Positions 8,936 to 17,284 of a DNA stretch of 64,000 bases are shown here, in pieces. The notes beneath the pieces were generated by a model that saw nothing but the letters and a program-made list of their open reading frames with translations, was not told where the DNA came from and searched no databases. Origin of the DNA: an uncultured Sinobacteraceae bacterium (GTDB lineage: Bacteria > Pseudomonadota > Gammaproteobacteria > Steroidobacterales > Steroidobacteraceae); assembly GCA_937902995.1 (NCBI GenBank), contig CALEKY010000108.1, positions 43,524-107,523 of the forward strand. The letters are read 5' to 3'. The position numbers and the translations under genes are program-made. Position 1 is the first letter of the stretch. Every line of letters begins with the position of its first letter.

Positions 8936-10996
8936 TCAGGCCGTCTCGGGATCGGTCGCAAGCATCGCTGCGACGGCTGCGCTGAGCTCGGCCACGGCGA
9001 ACGGCTTGCGCAGCACGCACGCTTCGCCGAGAACGCCCGTCAACGCAGCGCTATCGGCGTAGCCGGACGCGACGAGCACGCGCAATTCCGGTTGGATGCG
9101 GCGAGCTTCGCGTATCAAATCGGCGCCGTTCATTTCCGGCATCGCGAAGTCGGCGATGAGCAAATCGAAACGGGATTCGCGCAACGCCATCAAGCACGAG
9201 CTGGGTGTGGCTACGTCGCTCACGGCATAGCCTTGCATCCGCAGCGCTTGCGCGATGAAACGCCGCACTTGCCGATCGTCGTCGACGACCAGGATTCGCG
9301 CCGTCGATTCGGCCAGAGGTGTCGGGACGGTCGGCGAGGTGTCCGCTTTCTCGTTCGTCGCGATGGCCGTCGGCGGTGCTGCAGGCAGGATCAGCCGCAC
9401 CGTCGTACCTTTATTGGGTGCGCTGTCGATCAGCACGAGGCCGCCGGATTCGCGCACGATGCCGTAGACCTGCGAGAGTCCCAGTCCCGTGCCTTGGCCG
9501 ACCGGCTTGGTCGTGAAGAACGGTTCCATCGCACGCATGCGAACGCTTTCCGGCATGCCGATGCCCGTGTCCTTCACCGCGATTTCCACGTACGGCCGCT
9601 TCGGCAAACCGCGCACGTCGCGATTCTGAGCCGGTCGCACCTCGATCTCGATGGAGCCTCCATTGGGCATGGCATCGCGCGCGTTGACTGCCAGATTGAG
9701 CAATGCAAGCTCGAGCTGATTCGCATCGCTCAACACTAAGTCGGCATCAGGGTCGATGCGCTTACGCAATTGGATCGCCGGACCTACCGACTGTGCCAGC
9801 AGATCGCTCATGCCTTGGAGCAGCGCGCTCACCGATACGGGGGCGAGCTGCATTCGCTGATTGCGGGAGAACGCCAGCAATTGCGACGAGATCTTCGCGC
9901 CGCGCCGCGCGGCTTCGAGTGCGTTTTCGGCGAGTCGCTGGAGCCGCTCGTTTCCTGCGGCCCGCGTTCGAATCAAGTCGAGATTGCCGATGATGGCCGT
10001 GAGCAGGTTGTTGAAGTCGTGCGCGATACCGCCTGTGAGCTGGCCGATGGCTTCCATCTTCTGCGACTGCCTCAGCATGTCCTCTGCACGCCGTCGTTCC
10101 GCCATGTCGCGCAGCACGAGCACGGCGAGCAGCACGGCGAGCGCTGCACCACCCAATCCTGCCGCAGTTGCCACGACGAACGACCACGATATCGGCGCAT
10201 CGACAACCGACGAGTCGATGGCGATGTGCGTCGACCAGCCTGACCAGTCGGACGTGTGATAAGCAGAGTGTGCGGAGACACCCTCGTAGGTCCGATAGCG
10301 ATAGAACCCTTCCGGCGCAGTTTCGATCGCCTTTTTCATGTAATTGGTGACTGGAGCCCCGATGAGTCGCTGCGGATCGAGCGAGCGCGCGACGAACACG
10401 CCGTTGGCATCGACGAGCGCAACAATGGCCGGGCGGCCTCCTGGTTGATATCGAGCGATCAGCTCTTGGAAGACGTCCGGCCGGACGGCTGCCGCCAGCA
10501 CATAGCCGCTGCCGTCCTCCGAACGGATCGGCGTATAGATCCAGGCGAGCGGCTCCGGAAAGGTACTGACGTTGCCGACCAGCGGCTGACCGTTTGCTTG
10601 TAATTTTTGCAGGCTACCGGAGTCCATGCCCGGAATGCCCGGCGCACCCCATGGGTACCGAATATCGAATACGGCTGCGCCAGTCTGTGCATCGTAGACG
10701 GCGACCGTCGACCAGTGCGGGATGTTTTCGATGACGCGTTCCAGGCGTTCGTAGAACGCTTCCCATTGACGCGTCCAAGCCAACGTCGAGCCCGTGAGTA
10801 TCGTCAGCGTTTGGGCATCGCTGCGCAGGCGGGCGTCGATCAGCGAGGAGATGAATTGTGCGCGCTCGAGCGATTCCTCTTCGATGCGGCGGCTTTCTTC
10901 GCGCAACACTACATAGGCGCCGACCGCCGCAAACAAGAACGTCGGCAGGCTTGCCGCCACGCCGAGTGCAATCAGCGAGCGTCGAAAGAATCTCAT
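8936..10996 (-). CDS. hybrid sensor histidine kinase with C-terminal receiver
   Basis: A 686-residue inner-membrane kinase. An N-terminal membrane helix (9-30) is followed by a periplasmic dCache-like sensor region (about 35-268) and a second helix (272-296). Then come HisKA with H326 in GGIAHDFNNLLTAI, HATPase_c with N-box N436 (LNLAVNARDA) and G-boxes DTGIGMP and GTGLGLSQ, and a receiver domain (about 565-680) with D614 and K662. There is no Hpt domain or DNA-binding output, so phosphate probably passes to or from another receiver. The sensor ligand is unknown; Cache domains commonly bind small organic acids or amino acids. The gene follows a 300-bp repeat-bearing gap. Confidence 0.9.
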   Translation of the reverse strand: MRFFRRSLIALGVAASLPTFLFAAVGAYVVLREESRRIEEESLERAQFISSLIDARLRSDAQTLTILTGSTLAWTRQWEAFYERLERVIENIPHWSTVAVYDAQTGAAVFDIRYPWGAPGIPGMDSGSLQKLQANGQPLVGNVSTFPEPLAWIYTPIRSEDGSGYVLAAAVRPDVFQELIARYQPGGRPAIVALVDANGVFVARSLDPQRLIGAPVTNYMKKAIETAPEGFYRYRTYEGVSAHSAYHTSDWSGWSTHIAIDSSVVDAPISWSFVVATAAGLGGAALAVLLAVLVLRDMAERRRAEDMLRQSQKMEAIGQLTGGIAHDFNNLLTAIIGNLDLIRTRAAGNERLQRLAENALEAARRGAKISSQLLAFSRNQRMQLAPVSVSALLQGMSDLLAQSVGPAIQLRKRIDPDADLVLSDANQLELALLNLAVNARDAMPNGGSIEIEVRPAQNRDVRGLPKRPYVEIAVKDTGIGMPESVRMRAMEPFFTTKPVGQGTGLGLSQVYGIVRESGGLVLIDSAPNKGTTVRLILPAAPPTAIATNEKADTSPTVPTPLAESTARILVVDDDRQVRRFIAQALRMQGYAVSDVATPSSCLMALRESRFDLLIADFAMPEMNGADLIREARRIQPELRVLVASGYADSAALTGVLGEACVLRKPFAVAELSAAVAAMLATDPETA

Positions 10997-11086
10997 CCGT
11001 GCACGATCCTGACGGCTGATGAGTCGGGGATGCTCGCACTTAAAGCGTGCGATGCCAACAGGGAGAGGCGGTTGTCAGTTCAGAAC

Positions 11087-11302
11087 GGCGCTGGGCTCTG
11101 GGCGCTGGGCACTGGGCGAGTCTGTCAATGACGGCTACAAAGCTGCAACGTCGCTGTTCAAGAGGGCGGAAAAGTGAAGTCGTGAACCGACGCCGTGAGA
11201 AATGAAGCATGAGCGCGTCTGGTGATGCATGGCAAATATCGTGTCGAGACTCCACGCCACGACGAGCAAGCTCATTCTTGCCAGAGCCCAGCGCCCCGCT
11301 CA
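11087..11302. repeat. inverted pair of GGGCGCTGGGC arrays between kinase and DUF5658 genes
   Basis: The gap 10997-11299 contains a left arm at 11087-11120 (GGCGCTGGGCTCTGGGCGCT and following) and a right arm at 11281-11302 with the reverse-complement pattern (CCAGAGCCCAGCGCCCCGCT), about 160 bp apart. The stop codon of the DUF5658 gene (11300-11302) lies in the right arm. Between the arms I see nothing that looks like a gene. Confidence 0.6.
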
Positions 11303-11758
11303 GTCCGGCAAGCTCTCGAGCAGCCTGAGCTCGTAGACGATGAGTACGACGTAGCCGAGCAGAATCGCCACCAGCAGCGCCTCGCCGGGGATCGTGCGAA
11401 ACAGCTTCATGCGGCTGCAGGCTGCGAGCACCATTGCACCGATGCTCGTCAGTCCCAGTTTGATGGCGGCGAACCAGCCGAGCGAGTGCGGCACGAACAG
11501 CGCCATGAAGGGATTGGCTTCCTGCGCGCCGAGCGACAAGAGCAATACCGTGAGAACGCCGTCGCACGCGCACAGAACGAGAATGCCGAAGACCCACGCG
11601 AAGACGCGCGGCGAATGCCAATCGACGATCGGGTAGTAGACATCGGTTGCGCGACGACCGCCGCGTCGGCGCGGATTGAGCGCGCCATACCAGAACGCGC
11701 GGAACGACTTACGTCGTCGGTCGACGCCGGATCGCCTTTCGATCGGAACAGCGTTCAT
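11300..11758 (-). CDS. DUF5658 family membrane protein
   Basis: A 152-residue protein with a basic N-terminal region rich in Arg (RRSGVDRRRKSFRAF, PRRRGGRRATD) and three membrane segments (about 50-70, 82-104 and 124-143). The middle carries the DGVLTVLLLSLGAQEANPFM motif typical of DUF5658. Function is unknown. The ATG at 11758 is preferred over a GTG at 11767. The gene is flanked on both sides by structured intergenic DNA and ends inside a low-complexity array arm. Confidence 0.7.
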   Translation of the reverse strand: MNAVPIERRSGVDRRRKSFRAFWYGALNPRRRGGRRATDVYYPIVDWHSPRVFAWVFGILVLCACDGVLTVLLLSLGAQEANPFMALFVPHSLGWFAAIKLGLTSIGAMVLAACSRMKLFRTIPGEALLVAILLGYVVLIVYELRLLESLPD

Positions 11759-11886
11759 GCAGCGCACTATGCACGATCGCGAGCGAGCGGTGCGTGCAAG
11801 TTAACCGAAGTTATTTCGATCGAAGCGGCGGATGGGGACCAAAGTTCTATTGCGCCTCGCCGGCGTCGGCGCAAGTCCGTCGGAAA

Positions 11887-11957
11887 CACTCCGGGCGCCG
11901 GCATCCATTCCGGCGCACGGGCTCGAGCTCGGGGGAGAAGTCGAGCATCCCGGAGTG
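11887..11957 (-). terminator. structured region downstream of the small secreted protein gene
   Basis: A 9-bp perfect inverted repeat (CACTCCGGG at 11887-11895 / CCCGGAGTG at 11949-11957) encloses a second hairpin (GCGCCGG 11895-11901 / CCGGCGC 11910-11916). Read leftward it follows the stop at 11970 and could terminate transcription, but it lacks a proper U-tract. Confidence 0.3.
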
Positions 11958-11969
11958 AGAACGCGATCC

Positions 11970-12305
11970 TCAATGCGCCGCAGCGAACAGCGGAATTGCG
12001 GACGAAGGACGACCGTTGACTGCAATCACGTTGCCCTTCGTGTCGACGTCGCAAACGATGCGCGCGAGCTGTTTGCCGCTCTCGCGCCCGGTCGCCGTCA
12101 CGACGACTTGGGTGCGACCCGACAACGCCAGCGGCCGAGGCATCGAGTGTGAAGATTTCTGTACGGTGACTTCGCGATTCTTTGCGAGATCCGATGCGAG
12201 AAAGGTTTGGATGCACGCGTCGACCGCGTCGTTCGTGCCGGTATGGGCGGCGGCAGGTGCGGTGACTGCAGGTAACAACAATGCAAGTGCGAGTCGGCGA
12301 TACAT
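11970..12305 (-). CDS. small secreted hypothetical protein
   Basis: A 111-residue protein with a clear signal peptide (MYRRLALALLLPAVTAPAAA, then HTGTNDA). The mature part contains two Cys (CIQTFLASDL and IVCDVDTKGN) that could form a disulfide. I do not recognise the domain. The pattern of a conserved Cys near the start followed by a beta-rich domain resembles small periplasmic hypothetical proteins. ATG 12305 is preceded by GGAGAG. A 218-bp gap to the LysR gene upstream probably holds its promoter. Confidence 0.65.
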   Translation of the reverse strand: MYRRLALALLLPAVTAPAAAHTGTNDAVDACIQTFLASDLAKNREVTVQKSSHSMPRPLALSGRTQVVVTATGRESGKQLARIVCDVDTKGNVIAVNGRPSSAIPLFAAAH

Positions 12306-12523
12306 GGTCTGGCTCTCCAAATGGGCCGGGTGGGGGCGCCCGGATGAGCACACTCTGCGAGCCCTCTTGCGTTGCGGCAAACGAGAAGATTTCGTGCTTG
12401 CCTCAACCGAATTCATGCGAGCCGACATGAAGCGGTCATAGTGTCGTGGCTGCACTCTAATGACGCTGCGAGCAGCGAACCACGCTTCATTTCGATACAG
12501 CTCAAGCGTTGCGTCTCAAACAT

Positions 12524-13423
12524 TCATGCAGCCAGCGCCGAGCTTCGCTCGCCGAATTCGGCGAGCAGCCATTGCATCAATGCGCGGACGTCGCTGCGTT
12601 CCGCATCGTCGGGCCGAACGAGAAGAAAATAGCTCTCGCCGGTCGCAAGCTCTGTCTCGAACAGTCTGACGAGCGTACCCTGCTGAAAACGTTCGGTGCC
12701 GAGGCGCGAGGAAACGAGAGCAACGCCCACACCGTGCTCGGCGGCTTGCGCTGCGGCCGACATCGTGTCGAACCGAACGACGTTCCTCGGTCGCAGCTCG
12801 ACACCCAACACTTCGGCCCACCGATCCCACCCGTCGAGCCGTGCTTCATGAATGATCAGCGTGTGGCGCTGCAGATCCGCAACGGTCGAGATCGGATTGC
12901 GAGCGAGCAGCAGCGGCGAGCAGACAGGCACGAAAGACTGAGAAAATAGCTTGTGGCAAATCAGTCCGTCGTCCGGCGCGGCATTCACGACGATGGACAC
13001 GTCGGCATCCGGCGGATGCGATTCGAGCGCCTGCACGGTATTGACGTGAATGTCGGTGTCGGGCTGCGACTGCAGCAGCGCGCCGAGTTTCGGCAGCAGC
13101 ATCTCGGTCGCGAAGAACGGCGTGACGTGCAGCCTGACCACGTTGCGTGCATAACGCATGCGCAACTGCTCTGTGACCGTCTCGAGCCGCGCGAACAACG
13201 AGTTCAATTGCTGCAAGTATCTCCGTCCCGCCTCGGTGAGCGCCAAAGAATGCGCACCGCGTTCGAACAGCACGACGCCGAGTTGTTCTTCGAGCGTCTT
13301 GATCTGATGACTCACCGCAGAAGGCGTGATGAACAGCTCTTCCGCGGCCGCTTTGAAGCTGAGCCGCGTGGCTGCGACCTGGAACGTCTTGAGGAACTTG
13401 AGGGAAGGCAATCGCATAGGCAT
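12524..13423 (-). CDS. LysR-family transcriptional regulator (GcvA-like)
   Basis: A 299-residue LTTR. The N-terminal winged HTH (LPSLKFLKTFQVAATRLSFK onward, with AAAEELFITPSAVSHQIKTL as the recognition region) is followed by a substrate-binding fold from about residue 95. The N-terminus MRLPSLKFLKTF is typical of the GcvA/TrpI subgroup. No glycine-cleavage or tryptophan genes lie nearby, so the target is unknown. Start ATG 13423, with a second ATG two codons in; the frame is open to 13552 but the extra residues are not family-like. The upstream neighbour is the encapsulin gene, 172 bp away. Confidence 0.88.
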   Translation of the reverse strand: MPMRLPSLKFLKTFQVAATRLSFKAAAEELFITPSAVSHQIKTLEEQLGVVLFERGAHSLALTEAGRRYLQQLNSLFARLETVTEQLRMRYARNVVRLHVTPFFATEMLLPKLGALLQSQPDTDIHVNTVQALESHPPDADVSIVVNAAPDDGLICHKLFSQSFVPVCSPLLLARNPISTVADLQRHTLIIHEARLDGWDRWAEVLGVELRPRNVVRFDTMSAAAQAAEHGVGVALVSSRLGTERFQQGTLVRLFETELATGESYFLLVRPDDAERSDVRALMQWLLAEFGERSSALAA

Positions 13424-13519
13424 GACCGATACCGGGCGCGCAGCGCCGCATGGAGCGGTCACTTCAGACGAGCAAAAGGCATGCCGAGCGCTTGTCCGAC
13501 GTTGGTGCAAGCGTCGTAT

Positions 13520-13542
13520 CGCGCGCACTGATCGTGCGCGCG
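13520..13542. terminator. 9-bp perfect hairpin downstream of the encapsulin gene
   Basis: CGCGCGCAC and GTGCGCGCG are separated by TGATC. The hairpin lies 54 bp after the encapsulin stop and about 100 bp before the LysR start. No T-tract follows on either strand, so it could be a weak terminator, an mRNA-stabilising 3' hairpin or a regulatory site. Confidence 0.35.
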
Positions 13543-13595
13543 AGCTCAGCAACTCGCGGGTGATATTCGACGAATGTGCGCGATGCGCTGCGAGC

Positions 13596-14417
13596 TCAGG
13601 CCGCTTGTGCGGCCGTTGCGTATACGAGCGGTACTGCCGCTTCGGGCGCCAGCACCCGGAACGTAAACGTCTCTTGGATGTACAGCAGCACTGACGTGCT
13701 GGTGTGATCCAGATAGCCGATCGAGAAGTCCTGACCGACCGTCAGCTCGAAATCGCCGCCGCGCAGACTCATGACAACGGCGCCGTCCGCAGCCGGCGCC
13801 CAGACGATGGGCCCGTCGAGCAGTTGGCGCACGTGATCGATGATGGGATACCCGCGATCGGTGCTGCGCGTCAGTCCGGTGTAGCAGCGCGGTCCGAGCG
13901 CGATACCGTAGGGGCCGCCCACACCCTGGCTGCGCAGCCGATGCGTTGCTTCGGCAACGACATCGGGATAGCGCTCGAATTGATCCGGAATCGTCAGTCC
14001 GTAAGTGCGCGCCGCGGGGAAGATGCCTTCGATGTGGCCCGCGCCGTATCCTTGAAAGATGGCGCGATCTTCGGCGATTGCAGCCAGTCGGGCGGCATTC
14101 CTTACAGGAGCCAGGTCGGCATCCGCGGCGCCTCGCCCGATCGCTTCCAACTCCGCGCGCGAGACTTCGAACGGAATCCGGATCTCGACCAGCGGCTGCA
14201 CATGACGAACGCGCGCCGTCACGCCTTCCTGCAAGGAGGCGCTCAGCACCTCGCTTCGGCCGGTCGGGATGGCAGCGGTCTGCCAGCCGAGCGGTCCTTT
14301 GAAATCCACGAGCCGGCGTGCCGCAAGCAGCACCTCCAGCGTGCGCTTGGCTTCCGCATCGATCTGTTCCCAGGCTTGCGCGGAGATCGGCGCATGCTCG
14401 CGCAGCAGATCGTTCAT
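13596..14417 (-). CDS. family 1 encapsulin nanocompartment shell protein
   Basis: A 273-residue HK97-fold shell protein (linocin/CFP29-type encapsulin). Family hallmarks are the N-terminal MNDLLREHAPISAQAWEQID, the DFKGPLGWQTAAIPTGR segment, the E-loop region with VQPLVEIRIPFEVSRAELEA, the IFQGYGAGHIEGIF stretch and the C-terminal DFSIGYLDHTSTSVLLYIQE. Subunits of this length normally build a 60-mer (T=1) shell. The gene starts 3 bp after the stop of the encapsulated-ferritin gene, so shell and cargo are made from one message. The role would be iron mineral storage and protection from Fenton chemistry. Confidence 0.93.
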   Translation of the reverse strand: MNDLLREHAPISAQAWEQIDAEAKRTLEVLLAARRLVDFKGPLGWQTAAIPTGRSEVLSASLQEGVTARVRHVQPLVEIRIPFEVSRAELEAIGRGAADADLAPVRNAARLAAIAEDRAIFQGYGAGHIEGIFPAARTYGLTIPDQFERYPDVVAEATHRLRSQGVGGPYGIALGPRCYTGLTRSTDRGYPIIDHVRQLLDGPIVWAPAADGAVVMSLRGGDFELTVGQDFSIGYLDHTSTSVLLYIQETFTFRVLAPEAAVPLVYATAAQAA

Positions 14418-14420
14418 GAG

Positions 14421-14798
14421 CTACCCCTTCTTGTTCTTGAGGCTACCGATTCCCAACGAGCCATCGCCTGCCGAGCCCGGCGTCGCCCCACCTTCGGCCT
14501 CCTCTTCGATTTCGAGGACGTCTTTGTCCGTGAACAAATAGGTGCGCAAGTGCTCGTCGAGCTTGGCATCGTGACGGCGCAGCCACTCGAGCGTCATCGC
14601 GGCGTGCTCTTTCTCTTCGTCGCGATTGTGAGCAAGGATGGCCTTGAGCTCGGGATCGCTGGTCGCATCGACGCGTTGGTCGTACCAATCGATCGCCTCG
14701 AGCTCCTCCATGATGGAAACGATCGCGCGATGACGATCGATGGTTTCGGGTTTGAGCTGTTCGGGACTTTCGTGCAAACCGGCGCTGCTGGCAGCCAT
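14421..14798 (-). CDS. encapsulated ferritin-like cargo protein (EncFtn)
   Basis: A 125-residue half-ferritin. The metal-centre residues match the characterised EncFtn family position for position: E31, E32, E34, W38, Y39 (MEELEAIDWYDQ), then E61, E62 and H65 (DEEKEHAAM). Two helices dimerise to form the ferroxidase site, and decamers load into the shell. The C-terminal tail (GSLGIGSLKNKKG, 113-125) is a canonical cargo-loading peptide, separated by an acidic, Gly/Pro-rich linker. The enzyme oxidises Fe(II) and passes mineral into the encapsulin lumen. ATG at 14798 begins the two-gene operon. The upstream 230 bp separating it from the divergent VWA gene should hold an iron- or redox-responsive promoter, but I cannot assign a Fur or IscR box. 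Confidence 0.93.
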   Translation of the reverse strand: MAASSAGLHESPEQLKPETIDRHRAIVSIMEELEAIDWYDQRVDATSDPELKAILAHNRDEEKEHAAMTLEWLRRHDAKLDEHLRTYLFTDKDVLEIEEEAEGGATPGSAGDGSLGIGSLKNKKG

Positions 14799-15028
14799 AT
14801 CTAACCCAGTGGATCGCCTACGGACGTTCTTCTACGCACGAGCGACATTTCTGTTCCGTCGCCCGCACGAGGGCGGGCTCGTCTCTCGCTGCTGTAACCC
14901 AGCTTAACCGAGCCCGGGTCCTTTCGCATCTTGGAAGGGAAAACGGTCCGGCGGAAGCCCTGTCGGCTTGACGCAATCTTTGCAAGATCCCGCTTGCCTA
15001 GGCCCACGCCATGGCCTATTAGTGAACG

Positions 15029-17284
15029 GTGTTCGAGGCGTTGTTTACCCATCCCCTTTGGGCGTACCGCACCGGCAAGCTCGCATTCGCGAGCCCTTGG
15101 CCGTTGTGGCTATTGGGAGTGACGATCGCCGTCGGCCTCGGACTGATCGTCTTCACCTTGTGGCGTCGTCACCGGCGATCGACCGTACGCCTTGCACCCT
15201 GGCAACTCGTTCTGCTCGGAAGCCTCCAAGCGCTCTTCGTGGCGCTGGTCGCTGTGCTCCTCTGGCGTCCTGTCCTCAATGTCGAGCGCGTGCGGGATCG
15301 GGAGAACGTGCTGGCAATCGTGCTCGACGCCTCCGAGAGCATGGCGTACGGCGAACAGGATCGCTCGCGGTTGCAACAGGCCGTGGCCGCGCTCCAGGGC
15401 GAGCCGCTCGAAGCGCTGAAGAAAGTTTTCGAGGTTCAGCTCTACACGTTTTCGCACGAGGCGCGGCCGCTGGCCGAGCTCGAGGCCGTGCCGCCGCCGG
15501 GCACGCAGACCCGGATCGGGGATTCGCTGCTGCAAGTGCTGCAGACCGCGGGCAGCACCCCGCTTGCCGGCATCGTGTTGTTGAGCGACGGGGCCGAGAA
15601 CGGCAACTCATTGAGCGAATCGCGCCTCACGGAGATCGCCTCGTACGGCGTGCCCATTCACACCGTCGGCCTCGGCCCGGAGACACTGCCCACGGATCTC
15701 GAGCTGGAGCGTGTTGACATCGCAGCCGCTGCACCCTCGGGCGCGATGGTGGCCGCGCAGGTCGGCATCCGTCACGACGGCCCGGGCAAGACGCGCCTGC
15801 GCGTTTACGACCGCGGCCAGCTCGTTTTCGCGCGCGAAGTGGCTCTGCCGGCCTCGAGCGCCGGGACTTCGGTCGACTTCGAGATCCCCGCGGGCGAGCC
15901 CGGAACGCACGAGTTCCGTTTCGTGCTCGATCCGCTCGAAGGCGAACGCAATGTCATCAATAACGAACGCTCGCACGTCATGGACGTTGCAGCCGGCCGG
16001 CGCGCGATCTTGTACGTCGAAGGCGAACCGCGCTGGGAATACAAGTTCATCCGTCGCGCCATCGACAGCGATCGTTCGTTGCGTCTGGCGAGCATCGTGC
16101 GCACGACACCGAACAAGATCTACCGCCAGGGCGTCTTGTCGGCGGCCGAGCTCGCCGACGGATTTCCTTCGTCGGCTGCCGAGCTGTTCGCCTACGATGC
16201 GGTGATCATCGGCAGCTATGAGGCGACGACGCTGACGAGCGAGCAGCACCGGTTGCTCAAGGAATTCGTCGACAAACGAGGCGGCAGCGTGCTGATGCTC
16301 GCCGGACGCAAAGGCTTGTCTGCCGGCGGTTGGTACAACAGCGAGCTCGCGCAAACATTGCCGACGCACTTGCCGAACAAGGAGGGTGCGGCCTACGTGC
16401 AACGCACCGCCAAGGCGCAACCGACCGTGTATGGACTCGAGTATGCGACGACACGTCTCGACGGCGATCCGCGCCGCAACGCGGAGGCCTGGAAGACGCT
16501 GCCGCCGCTCGCCGATTTTCAGCAGCTCGGACGTCCGAAGCCGGGTGCGATCGTGCTGTTGGAAGCCGTCGGCGAAAACGCGCGCGAGCCGCTGCTCGTC
16601 TGGCAGCGGTACGGCCGCGGTGCAACTTATCTTCTGGGAACTTCGAGCACGATGCGTTGGCAAATGCATTTGCCGCCCGAGGATCAGCGTCACGAGATGT
16701 TCTGGCGTCAACTGCTGCATGCGCTTGCCGATGCGACGCCGCGCCGCGCGACGCTCGCGAGCGATCGCACGGTCTACAACGACGAGCGCAGCGTCGCGCT
16801 CGAAGCGGAAATCCTCGATGAGGAGTTCAAGCCGGTGAGCGATGCCGAGGTCGAGCTGCTCGTCGCGCCTGAACGCGATCCGCCGTTCACGCAACTCATG
16901 CGGCCTTCGGGCAACAACGACGGCCGGTACACGGCCACGGTCGATGCGCCGTCGACCGGTTTGTATCGCATCGACATGACTGCACGTCGTCGCGGTACTG
17001 AGATTGCAAATGCGACGACGCACGTACGTCGCGCGGACGGTGTCGTCGAACATTTCGCCACACGCCAGAACCGTCCTGTGCTCGAGCGATTGGCTGCGAT
17101 GACGGGCGGGCGGTATTGGTCGATCAACGATCTCTCGGGTCTCGCGGCTGCCATTCCTTATTCGAAGGCCGGCATCGTCGAGCGTCAGACGCTCGATTTG
17201 TGGAATTTGCCGATCGTGTTCCTGGTGCTGCTCTTGCTGAAGCTCGGCGAGTGGCTGCTGCGCTTGTCCTGGGGGCGCTTATGA
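15029..17284 (+). CDS. VWA-domain membrane protein with glutamine-amidotransferase-like region
   Basis: First gene of the MoxR operon; 751 residues. Two N-terminal membrane helices (about 26-45 and 58-80) precede a von Willebrand A domain with an intact MIDAS start D100-A-S102-E-S104. A large middle part (about 320-540) resembles class I glutamine-amidotransferase-like domains seen in other VWA membrane proteins (RRAILYVEGEPRWEYKFIRR, AVIIGSYEATTLT). It ends in a third membrane helix (about 727-745). Most of the protein would face the periplasm. A GTG start at 15029 is taken, though no good ribosome-binding site is visible. The stop overlaps the next start (ATGA). Likely role: metal-dependent binding partner of MoxR-driven assembly (family knowledge plus context). 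Confidence 0.78.
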   Translation: MFEALFTHPLWAYRTGKLAFASPWPLWLLGVTIAVGLGLIVFTLWRRHRRSTVRLAPWQLVLLGSLQALFVALVAVLLWRPVLNVERVRDRENVLAIVLDASESMAYGEQDRSRLQQAVAALQGEPLEALKKVFEVQLYTFSHEARPLAELEAVPPPGTQTRIGDSLLQVLQTAGSTPLAGIVLLSDGAENGNSLSESRLTEIASYGVPIHTVGLGPETLPTDLELERVDIAAAAPSGAMVAAQVGIRHDGPGKTRLRVYDRGQLVFAREVALPASSAGTSVDFEIPAGEPGTHEFRFVLDPLEGERNVINNERSHVMDVAAGRRAILYVEGEPRWEYKFIRRAIDSDRSLRLASIVRTTPNKIYRQGVLSAAELADGFPSSAAELFAYDAVIIGSYEATTLTSEQHRLLKEFVDKRGGSVLMLAGRKGLSAGGWYNSELAQTLPTHLPNKEGAAYVQRTAKAQPTVYGLEYATTRLDGDPRRNAEAWKTLPPLADFQQLGRPKPGAIVLLEAVGENAREPLLVWQRYGRGATYLLGTSSTMRWQMHLPPEDQRHEMFWRQLLHALADATPRRATLASDRTVYNDERSVALEAEILDEEFKPVSDAEVELLVAPERDPPFTQLMRPSGNNDGRYTATVDAPSTGLYRIDMTARRRGTEIANATTHVRRADGVVEHFATRQNRPVLERLAAMTGGRYWSINDLSGLAAAIPYSKAGIVERQTLDLWNLPIVFLVLLLLKLGEWLLRLSWGRL

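Noticed and set aside
11040..11621. 193-codon minus-strand frame over the DUF5658 gene and the adjacent array
   Set aside because: Out-of-frame with the membrane protein; Arg/Ala-rich; crosses both arms of the repeat.
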